A stretch of 64,000 bases of DNA, taken from contig NZ_AQXH01000001.1 of assembly GCF_000375465.1 (NCBI RefSeq), positions 124,130-188,129 of the forward strand, in the 5' to 3' direction. Shown in pieces: positions 54,477 to 63,025 of the stretch. Each line of letters begins with the position of its first letter. The stretch's first letter is position 1. The DNA is from Balneola vulgaris DSM 17893 (GTDB lineage Bacteria; Bacteroidota; Rhodothermia; Balneolales; Balneolaceae). The notes below the pieces were generated by a model. The model saw nothing but the letters and a program-made list of their open reading frames with translations. It was not told the origin of the DNA and made no database searches. The position numbers and the translations under genes are program-made.

Positions 54477-55153
54477 AATCAATTAATTTAAATAAGCTGT
54501 ACAAACAACTTCATTATCGCCATAAGATGATGAGTTGTATTATACTCTCTCAGCTCATTTTAATTGGTGTATTTAAGTTCTGGCCCGCCATGGAATTAGA
54601 TAGTCCAATCTCATCTTATGAGATTCAAGATCAAGAGATTTTTTTAGAACAAACTATCGCTACTCGACACGAAAATACGCCAGCTAGTCCTCCAAAACCT
54701 CAGATACCCATTCCTGTGCCAACGGATGAAGTAATTGATGATGAACTAGAGTTTCTAGACTTCGAAAGCTCATTGAACCTCGAAACAATAGGAGAGGGCG
54801 ACGTTGGACAAACGGGGAATTCAGACGAAATAGTAGGAAGCCCCCAACGTGCGCCTGTACCAGTTCGAATCATAGAACCATCGACGCCAGAAAGTGCCCG
54901 TGCTGCAGGAATTAAAGCTGAAGTATTTGTGACCTTCCTTGTAAATGTAGATGGGAATGTAGAGGATTTCTTTATATCCAATATTCGCCAGTATGATAAA
55001 AATGGGGATCGGTTCACCAATGTAGAAAGTATCGGGTACAATATTATGGAAACTACTTTGAAGGCGGCTCAGAAGTGGCAGTTTAGGCCTGGAATGAATA
55101 ATGGCAAGCCTGTTAAGACTTATAGCGTTCAGGTATTTTCGTTTGGCTTTTAA
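54473..55153 (+). CDS. TonB-like energy transducer
   Basis: A 226-residue protein with an N-terminal membrane anchor (about 19-40), a Pro-rich acidic linker (SPPKPQIPIPVP, about 73-84) and a C-terminal TonB domain (about 145-226; VTFLVNVDGNVEDFFI and AAQKWQFRPGMNNGKPV are the family pattern). It spans the periplasm to energise outer-membrane transporters. The start is TTG at 54473, overlapping the plsC stop as TTGA; ATG at 54527 is possible and would leave a short cytosolic end. ExbB/ExbD genes are not adjacent, so it must share or borrow a motor complex. Confidence 0.85.
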   Translation: MKSINLNKLYKQLHYRHKMMSCIILSQLILIGVFKFWPAMELDSPISSYEIQDQEIFLEQTIATRHENTPASPPKPQIPIPVPTDEVIDDELEFLDFESSLNLETIGEGDVGQTGNSDEIVGSPQRAPVPVRIIEPSTPESARAAGIKAEVFVTFLVNVDGNVEDFFISNIRQYDKNGDRFTNVESIGYNIMETTLKAAQKWQFRPGMNNGKPVKTYSVQVFSFGF

Positions 55154-55167
55154 TTGTATTGAAATCG

Positions 55168-55191
55168 GGCAATAATAGCTCTATTATTGCC
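55168..55191 (+). terminator. Hairpin after the TonB-like gene
   Basis: GGCAATAATAG-CT-CTATTATTGCC is a perfect 11-base inverted repeat, 14 bases after the stop. It is followed by AATCTATTTT, a weak T-rich tail, so rho-independent termination is likely but imperfect. It also sits directly before tRNA-Ser. Confidence 0.65.
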
Positions 55192-55213
55192 AATCTATTT
55201 TGCTGACAAAAAC

Positions 55214-55301
55214 GGAGAGGTGCCGGAGCGGTCGAACGGGCTCGCCTGGAAAGCGTGTGTGCCTCACAAGGGTACCGAGGGTTCGAATCCCTCCCTCTCC
55301 G
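55214..55301 (+). tRNA. tRNA-Ser (anticodon GGA)
   Basis: Class II tRNA of 88 bases. The acceptor stem GGAGAGG/CCTCTCC has discriminator G and no encoded CCA. The T arm is GAGGG-TTCGAAT-CCCTC, the anticodon loop CTGGAAA gives GGA (reads UCC and UCU), and a long variable arm can pair GTGCC with GGTAC (one G-T pair). In the anticodon stem, CTCGC faces GCGTG, leaving a T-T mismatch at the second pair (28/42). Confidence 0.95.
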
Positions 55302-55661
55302 CATATTTAATGGAGTATTGGTGAGTTTATAATGAGTTCATTATAGGTTGCCTTTACAGAATGAAAACTCCAATAGAAAAGGGATTTATGTTGGAGTGGT
55401 GCACTGTTTCAGAATGAAACAGATAGAGAGCTAGGATTAGGGATCTTATCAAAATGGAGTGACGTACAGTTTTACCAAAAACGGTACTGATGATACTTTA
55501 TAATTAATTGTATTGGCCGAAAACTTATAGGTCTTTTAGGAATACTACCTAAATGGGCGTTTAATTTTCAAACCAGTTTTTTAATGTTCCTACCGATAGA
55601 AAGACGTATACTTTTTTAAGAATTATTACCCATTTCACAATTATCAACAAAACGGCAACAG
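55302..55661. other. 360-base non-coding spacer downstream of tRNA-Ser
   Basis: No coding frame of note in either direction. It holds a perfect palindrome GTTTCA-GAA-TGAAAC at 55406-55420, and the ten bases CAGAATGAAA occur twice (55357-55366 and 55410-55419). TGGAGT occurs three times between about 55310 and 55460. The last part is AT-rich and should contain the promoter of the gene at 55662. No integrase or direct repeat of the tRNA 3' end is seen. Confidence 0.5.
55406..55420. promoter_or_regulatory. Perfect palindrome in the spacer
   Basis: GTTTCAGAATGAAAC: 6-base arms around GAA, 242 bases before the gene at 55662. A half-like copy (CAGAATGAAAAC) lies at 55357. The form suggests a protein-binding site; no function is known. 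Confidence 0.35.
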
Positions 55662-57896
55662 ATGACTAGAAATAAGCTTAAGGTTTGTCTCATTGTGGCT
55701 ACACTTATCATTACAGCATGTAATGTACCTAACGAGCCAAACTTTACCACATCACACACTATAGAAGCCCCTATACTAAATAATAAGACCTATGTTTTCT
55801 TAGGCGATAGTACAGGTGCACTCATCGACACTACAGCAGAAGACATGGATTCATTGTTTACTGTAGGTGGAGATGGCCTCATTACAATTTCAACGGAAGA
55901 AGATTTTGATTTTGGCGATCTGAACGATGCCATTCCTGAAATCGATGGTTCTACAACTTCATTTTCATCCGCTGTTGGTGAAATTGAATTGGGTAGTTTT
56001 TCATCAGGCGGAGGAGACCTTGGTTCAACGAATTTCGCAACTATTTCAGGTGCGTCAGAGCCTCCTGCGGGTACACCAATTCCAGCTGGTGATAACTCTG
56101 CTCAGCCGGTGAATATCCCAATCGGGAATAACACCGATTACTTTGTTAGCGCAACTATCAAAAGTGGTCAATTGGATATCACAGTAACCAATGAGCTTGG
56201 CTTCGATATCTCAACGATGACCTTAACACTATTGGCTAGTGGAGTTCAAGTAGGTAGCACGGCTACTTTCAATAACTTAACGAATGGTGCCACTGAAACG
56301 GGATCTATTGCTTTTAGTGATGGTGATGCCTTAAGCGACCTATCTGTTGATGTAGTAATTGCTTGGGATGCTTTTACATATCCAGCAACTTCTGGCGATT
56401 TAATTATTAATTCAGCAAACGGTACAAATCTTTTTGCCTCTTCTGTAACTGCCAACTTAGAGCCACAAGATTTTAGTACTTCTAACACTTCAACATTTAG
56501 TACGAGTGAGTTTGAATTCACCGATGCTTCTCATTATGCAGAATTAAGTGGTGGTACGATTTCTATTACCAACCTTGCAAACAACATGGGTATTGGTATT
56601 GAGTCAGCTACTATTTCATTCCCGGGTATTAGAAATGATGATTTCGGCGCTGAAGATTCATTAGTGGTAACATTGCCAGCACTTCCAGCAAACACTATAG
56701 GAAGTAACATCAATGTTGATTTAACAGGCTATAGAATTTATGCACTCAATAACGAAGTTGAGTATAACATTGTAGCTGCTACCGAGAATACTCAAACAGG
56801 ACCGGGCGCAGGTGCAGTAACTATTGCTGAAACGGATGCCATTGGAGCAACCGTTGAGATTTCAAGCCTAAACCTAAGCAGTGCACTAGGTATTGTAAAA
56901 CAACAAAATGTTTTACTAGGGGATAACGACCTTTCAAATGACGGCGCTTCGGAAATTCTTGATGCATTCAACGATAATGAAGCTGAGTTAACTACAATCG
57001 ACGGCTTAGATGAGTTATCTGAGCAAGTAGATGGATTACAATTTTCAAATCCGGTAATTAATATCACTTACTCTACCAATATCGGTATTGAAACAACGGT
57101 GTATGGTGTGCTAGTTGGGGTCGATTCTGAAGGAAATGAAGTGTACTTAAGTGGAGAAGCCGGAAGTCCATATGAAGTTACAGGAACGGATCCTATTGAT
57201 GGTTTATATGCCAACGGTGTACAACTTGATGCAAGTAACCTAATCAAGTTCAACATCAGTACTTCACCTGACGGTAATCCGATCAACGATCAAATTACTT
57301 TTAACACCACTACTACTAACGTAGATGATTTCCTGAATAATTTACCAAGTGAAATCAGGTTTGTGGGACGTGCTATCGTAAATGAAAGTGAGGCGGAAGG
57401 GATGATTTCTGCTCCATTAAACTTCGATCCTAGTATCGTTGTAGATCTGCCATTGGCATTTAGCACGGATGTGAATAGCCCTGCTTCAGTAACGGATACG
57501 TTGGATATGGATCTTGGCCTAGATGAAGAGCAAACGTTAACGGAAGGTCGCATATTCTTGACCTATACAAACGATTTACCTCTTGGTGTAGACATCGACT
57601 TAATTTTCATGGATGAGAATTATAACCAAGTGTTTACGCTACCTAATGCTGGTGATCAAATTTCTATGACGGCATCACCAATTGATGCAGGTACAAGATT
57701 TAGCACTGGAGGAACAGAAGACGCTATCGTGATTAACTTCAATGAAGATCAGTTGTCTCAAATTTCAAACATCGCTTTTGTGGAGCTTTCAGCAAGTATG
57801 CAAACCACAAATAATGAGTCTGTTAAAATTAGAGCTACCGATTCGATTACGTTAAGTCTTTCGATTCGTGCTAAACTCGAAACTGAAGTTAAATAG
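55662..57896 (+). CDS. Large secreted lipoprotein, unknown function
   Basis: A 744-residue protein with a lipoprotein signal (LIITAC, Cys about residue 20), then an acidic, Thr/Ser/Asn-rich beta-type sequence throughout, with repeated short motifs (INSANGTNLFAS, TGSIAFSDGDALSDLS, TVEISSLNLSS). No enzyme motif or membrane helix is seen. The composition and the 11-base gap before an outer-membrane barrel suggest a surface-exposed or periplasmic lipoprotein partner of that barrel. The family is not recognised beyond general similarity to Bacteroidota secreted lipoproteins. Confidence 0.75.
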   Translation: MTRNKLKVCLIVATLIITACNVPNEPNFTTSHTIEAPILNNKTYVFLGDSTGALIDTTAEDMDSLFTVGGDGLITISTEEDFDFGDLNDAIPEIDGSTTSFSSAVGEIELGSFSSGGGDLGSTNFATISGASEPPAGTPIPAGDNSAQPVNIPIGNNTDYFVSATIKSGQLDITVTNELGFDISTMTLTLLASGVQVGSTATFNNLTNGATETGSIAFSDGDALSDLSVDVVIAWDAFTYPATSGDLIINSANGTNLFASSVTANLEPQDFSTSNTSTFSTSEFEFTDASHYAELSGGTISITNLANNMGIGIESATISFPGIRNDDFGAEDSLVVTLPALPANTIGSNINVDLTGYRIYALNNEVEYNIVAATENTQTGPGAGAVTIAETDAIGATVEISSLNLSSALGIVKQQNVLLGDNDLSNDGASEILDAFNDNEAELTTIDGLDELSEQVDGLQFSNPVINITYSTNIGIETTVYGVLVGVDSEGNEVYLSGEAGSPYEVTGTDPIDGLYANGVQLDASNLIKFNISTSPDGNPINDQITFNTTTTNVDDFLNNLPSEIRFVGRAIVNESEAEGMISAPLNFDPSIVVDLPLAFSTDVNSPASVTDTLDMDLGLDEEQTLTEGRIFLTYTNDLPLGVDIDLIFMDENYNQVFTLPNAGDQISMTASPIDAGTRFSTGGTEDAIVINFNEDQLSQISNIAFVELSASMQTTNNESVKIRATDSITLSLSIRAKLETEVK

Positions 57897-57907
57897 AGGT
57901 AAATAGA

Positions 57908-59422
57908 ATGAAGAAATTATTAGTACTTACGATTTTTGCTTTGCTGTTTACCTCTGCTGAGGTATTCAGTCAATCTAGACATTACAACTCCATGAGTTTA
58001 GGCATGGGTGGAGGTGGAACAGCTATCGTTGATGGTTACCACGCTAACTTCATCAACCCAGCTAACCTTATGATTAACCCTACTAGAAAACGCCCAAAGC
58101 GTAATGTTGGAATTCTAGGCGGTATAGGCCTTAGAGCCGGTGGTACATTGATTAATATCGATGTATACAACGAGTATCTAACCAAAGGCTTAACTATCGA
58201 AGGCCAAGTTGCTGAAGATATGCTTACCGATTGGTTTGGCGCAGATGTGGAAAACACTAGAGACTTTTCAACAACCGCTAATATCATCCCATTTGGTTTC
58301 TCAAATAGAGGGAAGAAATCAGCGATTAGTGTTGCAACTCGAGTTAGAGTGACCGAAAAAATGACGGTTAACCGTGGCTTAGCTGAATTGGGTGTATATG
58401 GTATCGACCCCGATAAATTCGGTTCAAGAACACCTGTTAACTTCGATTTAGGCACTATCGCCTTTACAGAAGTATCAGTTGGGTATGCACGTCAAATTTT
58501 GTCGTTACCTAATTTACTATTCGCTAAAAATGTAAAGTTATACGCTGGTATCGCTCCTAAATACCTTATTGGTGTTCAGTACATGAATCTAGATTTCAAT
58601 TCTGATTTATTGATGGAACAAAGCACTGTGAATGGTGAGCAGGTAACTACTCGCATTCTGCAAAACTTCAATTATCGTTTAGATGCAGTGGGCGCACTTG
58701 CTCAAGATCTTCGTGCTTTCGAGCGTGCAAACGAGCAAGATGAAGATGCTAAACTAGATGATTACTTAGTTAGCGAAAGCGAGTATGCGGATGTTAATGC
58801 AACTGGTTGGGGCTTTGATATGGGTGCTACCCTTGAAATGGATATTTCAGGTGTGCCAATCATTGATAGTTTCTTCGGTAAGAAGAAAACACTTCGTGTA
58901 TCAATGTCATTAACTGATTTAGGTTCAATGACATTCGATAAAACTCCAGTGTCTATTTTCGCTGATGGTCAATTTGATTACTCAGGTGCAGGAAATGATG
59001 ATGAGCCAGGCGATTACTTCGAAGAACTAGCGGATAGTTTGATGAATGATGTATATGGTGACTTCGATTCTGAAGAGACTACTGGTTATGAATACGAATT
59101 ACCAGCTATGTATAACTTTGGTGCCTCATTAGTGATGGGTAAACTTACTACAACCTTAGATTATGGCGTTGGTTTTAATGAAAAAGGAAATAACTCTAAA
59201 AGAAGCTCAATGAACTTAGGAGTTGAGTACCGACTATTAGGATTTATTCCTATTCGCGGTGGTACTAGAGTGGGTGGTTACTCTTCACAGGCATATTCAG
59301 CTGGTATTGGAATTGATCTGAATTTCCTTGAATTCTCTGTAGCAGGTTCCTTTGTTGGAAACAATACAGAAAATGGTGGTTCAGTAGCAGCTGCTTGGAG
59401 TGGCTTAGTTCTCCGCTTCTAA
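57908..59422 (+). CDS. Outer-membrane beta-barrel (DUF5723-like)
   Basis: A 504-residue protein with a signal peptide (cleavage near residue 21, VFSQ). The sequence begins SMSLGMGGGGTAIVDGYHANFINPANL, the glycine-rich start and NPA motif seen in DUF5723/PorV-like barrels, and alternating amphipathic strands continue to a C-terminal phenylalanine (VLRF), the usual BAM recognition end. An AGAGG element precedes the start. It forms a pair with the lipoprotein at 55662 and ends at an AT-rich hairpin at 59427. Confidence 0.78.
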   Translation: MKKLLVLTIFALLFTSAEVFSQSRHYNSMSLGMGGGGTAIVDGYHANFINPANLMINPTRKRPKRNVGILGGIGLRAGGTLINIDVYNEYLTKGLTIEGQVAEDMLTDWFGADVENTRDFSTTANIIPFGFSNRGKKSAISVATRVRVTEKMTVNRGLAELGVYGIDPDKFGSRTPVNFDLGTIAFTEVSVGYARQILSLPNLLFAKNVKLYAGIAPKYLIGVQYMNLDFNSDLLMEQSTVNGEQVTTRILQNFNYRLDAVGALAQDLRAFERANEQDEDAKLDDYLVSESEYADVNATGWGFDMGATLEMDISGVPIIDSFFGKKKTLRVSMSLTDLGSMTFDKTPVSIFADGQFDYSGAGNDDEPGDYFEELADSLMNDVYGDFDSEETTGYEYELPAMYNFGASLVMGKLTTTLDYGVGFNEKGNNSKRSSMNLGVEYRLLGFIPIRGGTRVGGYSSQAYSAGIGIDLNFLEFSVAGSFVGNNTENGGSVAAAWSGLVLRF

Positions 59423-59426
59423 TTCA

Positions 59427-59454
59427 TTAATTCATATACTGAATTAAATTTTTT
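59427..59454 (+). terminator. AT-rich hairpin with T run
   Basis: TTAATTCA (59427-59434) pairs perfectly with TGAATTAA (59440-59447) around a 5-base loop, followed by ATTTTTTC. Low GC content makes it a weak intrinsic terminator of the barrel gene. Confidence 0.5.
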
Positions 59455-59470
59455 CAAAGCTCGTTATTTC

Positions 59471-59866
59471 ATGAAATTAAATCATGAGATAATGAGCTTT
59501 GCTATTTATGAGATCGTAGGATTAATCATTGCGCTACCATTAAGCTACACTATGGCTGCACTTGCGAAAAAATTTAGTACGATCACCTATAAAGAAGAAC
59601 TAGATCACTTATTCTACTTTTACTGGAATGGCGAAGCCTATGATGAACAGAATGCTTGGTTAAGAGTACTTCAGTTAATTAGCTCAAAAAAAGGTAGTCG
59701 AAAGAAGATAAAGTACATTATCAATAAGCTTCAGTTATTGAACAAGCAAGATTATCAAAGCCACTACATTGTAACGGATAGTGGTGAGCTTAAAATAGCG
59801 GATGATTATTCTAGAAAACGAGTAACGGACACCTCTTCCGATAGTGGAGCTCCAGAAACAATATGA
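59471..59866 (+). CDS. Small membrane-anchored protein, unknown
   Basis: A 131-residue protein with one N-terminal hydrophobic segment (about residues 11-30, AIYEIVGLIIALPLSYTMAA), then a charged, helical cytosolic part rich in Lys and Tyr. No family recognised. It starts 48 bases after the barrel gene. Its last 61 bases overlap the 3' end of the convergent FAD oxidoreductase gene; the final 20 or so residues (Ser/Asp-rich) are antisense to that gene and may be less constrained. Confidence 0.55.
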   Translation: MKLNHEIMSFAIYEIVGLIIALPLSYTMAALAKKFSTITYKEELDHLFYFYWNGEAYDEQNAWLRVLQLISSKKGSRKKIKYIINKLQLLNKQDYQSHYIVTDSGELKIADDYSRKRVTDTSSDSGAPETI

Positions 59867-60903
59867 CGAGCTAGATCATATCCCAAAAGTCCGCTATAAA
59901 GCAATCCTTTTGAACCCAGCCCAGTTAATACGAATAAATTACGATATTTAGGATGTGCCCCTACAATTGGCATCCGATCTGGAGTGGAGGCTCGAACACC
60001 TGCCCATTGTTTCTCAAGTACTATCTGATCCATATACTCTGGCATTACTCTTTTCATTCTTCCAAGTATATAAGCAAGTCCTTGTTCATCCGTTTCAGTA
60101 TGATCAAAGTTATGCTCATAGGTACTGCCTGCAACCATGCTATTCGTATCTAAGGATGCAAAATAGCCAAGAGCTGATACTGCCGATTGATATGGAAAAG
60201 GGGATGTACACTTCAATTCAGCAACTTGACCTTTAACGGGGTGTAAAGGTAATTCATTCCATACATCTAGGGATGTACTTTCTATACCTGCAGTTACAAT
60301 AACACAGGAAGCTTTAATTTCTGAACCATCGGAACAGGTGATAGTCCAAGTACCTTCTTTGCTAGTAGGTACACTTAAGGTGTAATCAGTACCTAACTTA
60401 AACTGTAGATTTCGGTGGGTTAAATAATCCTTTAAACTCATTAAATAATCTGGAATGCATACCGTGTAGGCTTCGTGAACATATACAGCTCCCTCAGTAC
60501 AACTTAAATCGGGGAACTGGTCCTTTATTTCAGCTTCATTTAGCCAGCTACACCAGTTATCAGGCCAACCGTCTTTCACGAAATTTTCCTGCATTCTCCG
60601 GGCAATTTTTTGGTCCATTGCTGGACGAATCACCCCGGTTTTTTTGAAAAAAGAGGTCTCAGAAAAGGACTGAGCTACTTCTAAATTTTTAACGGCTAGA
60701 TCAACGGCTTCTTCAGCTCTCCATGTTTTATGAGCAAATCGTCCTGTAGCAGGGTTAATTAACCCCATAGGCGTTCCCGATGCACCTGCAGCTACGTCGT
60801 TAGGATCTAGAATAAGTATAGATTTTTGAGATAAATCAGAGAGGTTTTTAGCTAAAGACAACCCAGCAAGTCCGGCTCCTAAAATGCAATAATCAACAGT
60901 CAT
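59806..60903 (-). CDS. FAD-dependent oxidoreductase (DAO family)
   Basis: A 365-residue flavoprotein: N-terminal dinucleotide-binding ILGAGLAGLSLAKNL (about 7-21), GASGTPMGLINPATGRFAHKTW near 41-62 and a C-terminal FAD segment (LTGLGSKGLLYSGLLG, about 329-344). The family covers D-amino acid and glycine oxidases and the oxidoreductase half of MnmC. The GLINPATGR and KTWR motifs recall the stand-alone homologues of the MnmC C-terminal domain. Substrate is not determined; a tRNA or an amine are both possible. It overlaps the pncA stop by one base. Confidence 0.82.
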   Translation of the reverse strand: MTVDYCILGAGLAGLSLAKNLSDLSQKSILILDPNDVAAGASGTPMGLINPATGRFAHKTWRAEEAVDLAVKNLEVAQSFSETSFFKKTGVIRPAMDQKIARRMQENFVKDGWPDNWCSWLNEAEIKDQFPDLSCTEGAVYVHEAYTVCIPDYLMSLKDYLTHRNLQFKLGTDYTLSVPTSKEGTWTITCSDGSEIKASCVIVTAGIESTSLDVWNELPLHPVKGQVAELKCTSPFPYQSAVSALGYFASLDTNSMVAGSTYEHNFDHTETDEQGLAYILGRMKRVMPEYMDQIVLEKQWAGVRASTPDRMPIVGAHPKYRNLFVLTGLGSKGLLYSGLLGYDLARHIVSGAPLSEEVSVTRFLE

Positions 60904-61532
60904 TAATAAGTGGTCATATTGCTTACAATATCATCAGAATCAATAAAGGAAGCGCCTGCATCAACCATTTCTTTAATAGCTTCATTAACTGATTGATTGA
61001 TATCAATTCCTCTAATGGCATCATTTATAACAAAAGTAAAAAAGTCTTCTTTAATGGCATCAAGTACGGTCCATTTCACACAAAAGTCGGTAGCGAGTCC
61101 ACAAACAAAAACAGTTTCAACCCCAACCGATCTTAAATATCCCGTTAAGCCGGTAGATGTTTTTTTATCGTTTTCATAAAAAGCAGAATACGAATCAATG
61201 TCGGGTCTGAATCCTTTGCGAATAACTAATTTAGTGCGAATAGTGTCTAGTTTAGGATGAAATTCAGCGCCTCGACTTCCCATTACACAATGATTAGGCC
61301 ACAGTATCTGCTGCCCGTAAAAGGTTTCAATAGAGTTAAATGGGTTTCTATTCTCATGATTGGACGCAAAACTTTTATGCGTGATAGGGTGCCAATCTTG
61401 AGTTTGGACTATGTACTTAAACTTTGGTGTTAGCTTATTTATTACGGGAATTATAGTGTCGCCGTATGGAACAGCTAGTTCACCTCCAGGGCAAAAATCA
61501 TTTTGAACATCTATAATAATAAGAGCATACAT
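60903..61532 (-). CDS. pncA: Nicotinamidase
   Basis: Hydrolyses nicotinamide to nicotinate and ammonia for NAD salvage. In 209 residues the catalytic triad Asp8 (DVQNDF), Lys106 and Cys151 (TDFCVKW) is intact, and the metal ligands Asp46 and His48 (QDWH) and His81 (WPNHC) are present. It follows pncB by 3 bases, the next enzyme of the salvage route, and overlaps the FAD oxidoreductase start. Confidence 0.94.
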   Translation of the reverse strand: MYALIIIDVQNDFCPGGELAVPYGDTIIPVINKLTPKFKYIVQTQDWHPITHKSFASNHENRNPFNSIETFYGQQILWPNHCVMGSRGAEFHPKLDTIRTKLVIRKGFRPDIDSYSAFYENDKKTSTGLTGYLRSVGVETVFVCGLATDFCVKWTVLDAIKEDFFTFVINDAIRGIDINQSVNEAIKEMVDAGASFIDSDDIVSNMTTY

Positions 61533-61535
61533 ATT

Positions 61536-62939
61536 TTATCTTTTGTTTGACGTGATAAGTTTGTCTCTTAATGTTTTTAATGCATTCGATACTCCAACTT
61601 TATATACATGGGGATTATCGAATCGTTTGTACTCTGGATCTAATTTCTGATACTGTTGCTTAAAATAAGTAGCACTTTGTACCGCCGTATTAGGTTTTAC
61701 AAGTATAGTACCTTTATCTACCACTTTCTGTAAAAGTTCTTGGGCTACATAGTCTTGAACCTTGGTTCGCTTGGTTGGGAAATAAGGATGTTCAATATGT
61801 GTTGGCAACTCTTCGTCTTTCAACATGATACCATCTGCGTAAATAGAACCATCTTTGTTAAAATAACGCATAACCTTTTTTGATCCTGGAAGCGTTATTT
61901 TTTCAATATTCTCTGAGATTTTAAGCGTCGGATTGCCATTTATACTAGCCAACTTATAAACCCCATCTAAAGCAGGGTTATCATAGGCTGTGACCAATTT
62001 TGTGCCTACACCAAAAATATCAATAGGGGCTTTTTGATCAAGTAAACTTTTGATTAAATGCTCATCTAACTGATTCGAAACTGCAATTTTAACATCTGGA
62101 AAACCAGCTTCATCAAGTTGTTTGCGCGCTTTTTTGGATAGATAGGCTAAATCACCACTATCTAATCGAATGGCTTGTAGAGCAAAACCTTGATCTTTTA
62201 ATTCCTGCGCTATAGTGATAGCATTAGGGATGCCTTGTTCTAGTGTATCATATGTGTCTACTAGTAATACACAAAGCTCAGGATAATACTTCGCATAGGT
62301 TCTAAAAGCGGTGAGTTCATCCTCAAAGGATTGAATCCACGAATGCGCCATGGTCCCACTTATATTAAGACCATAGGCTAATCCAGCATAAACATTCGAG
62401 GTACCATCAAGTCCTCCAATAATCGAGGCTTTACTAGCTTGAACGCCACCAAAGCCTTGCGATCTTCGTAACCCAAAGTCTAATACAGTACGCTCTCCAG
62501 CGGCATGTTTGAGTCTGGCCGACTTTGTAGCAATCAGAGATTCAAAATTCACCAAATTGAGTAGAAGGGTTTCTATAATCTGAGTTTCAATCAAATTGCC
62601 TTCAACTATGATGGCAGGGGTGTTATTAAAGATAATTTCGCCTTCACGTGCGGCTCTTATAGTTCCTTTGAATCGGAAGTCTTTGAGGTAACTAAGGAAT
62701 GCATCGTGAAACCCGCGTTCTTTCAAATAATCCAATTCTGCTTCATGGAAATGGTAATCAGCAAGGATTTCTAGAAAATCTGAGATACCTGCAAAAACAA
62801 CATAACCGCCTTTAAATGGGAGTTTTCTAAAAAAATAATCGAATACTGCAGTGTCGTTTTGCCGTCCCGATAAAAAATAGCCTTGAGCCATAGTGAGCTC
62901 ATATAAATCGGTGTAGGTAGCTGGGTAGTTATGAAACAT
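61536..62939 (-). CDS. pncB: Nicotinate phosphoribosyltransferase
   Basis: Converts nicotinate, ATP and PRPP to nicotinate mononucleotide; the product of PncA feeds it. The 467-residue size fits the class common in Gram-positive bacteria and Bacteroidota. Motifs visible are YTDLYELTMAQGYF near residue 9, a GLRRSQGFGGVQASKASIIGG segment near 155, and IRLDSGDLAYLSKKARKQLDEAG near 250. It heads the pncB-pncA-oxidoreductase unit. A terminator for the upstream gene lies before its promoter. Confidence 0.95.
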   Translation of the reverse strand: MFHNYPATYTDLYELTMAQGYFLSGRQNDTAVFDYFFRKLPFKGGYVVFAGISDFLEILADYHFHEAELDYLKERGFHDAFLSYLKDFRFKGTIRAAREGEIIFNNTPAIIVEGNLIETQIIETLLLNLVNFESLIATKSARLKHAAGERTVLDFGLRRSQGFGGVQASKASIIGGLDGTSNVYAGLAYGLNISGTMAHSWIQSFEDELTAFRTYAKYYPELCVLLVDTYDTLEQGIPNAITIAQELKDQGFALQAIRLDSGDLAYLSKKARKQLDEAGFPDVKIAVSNQLDEHLIKSLLDQKAPIDIFGVGTKLVTAYDNPALDGVYKLASINGNPTLKISENIEKITLPGSKKVMRYFNKDGSIYADGIMLKDEELPTHIEHPYFPTKRTKVQDYVAQELLQKVVDKGTILVKPNTAVQSATYFKQQYQKLDPEYKRFDNPHVYKVGVSNALKTLRDKLITSNKR

Positions 62940-62964
62940 AAAGGAGTTTTATTGACTCAAAAAA

Positions 62965-62996
62965 TAAAAAAAGGCTTTCAGAATATGAAAGCCTTT
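62965..62996 (-). terminator. Intrinsic terminator after lpoB
   Basis: AAAGGCTTTCA (62970-62980) and TGAAAGCCTTT (62986-62996) form a perfect 11-bp stem with a 5-base loop. On the minus strand the stem is followed by TTTTTATTTT. It lies 30 bases after the lpoB stop and before pncB. Confidence 0.92.
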
Positions 62997-63025
62997 CAAA
63001 CTATAAATAATATGAAATAAATCGC

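Noticed and set aside
55113-55304. Minus-strand open frame across the tRNA-Ser gene, beginning MRRGRDSNPRYP
   Set aside because: This is the well-known spurious reading frame antisense to a serine tRNA; the tRNA structure explains the sequence fully.
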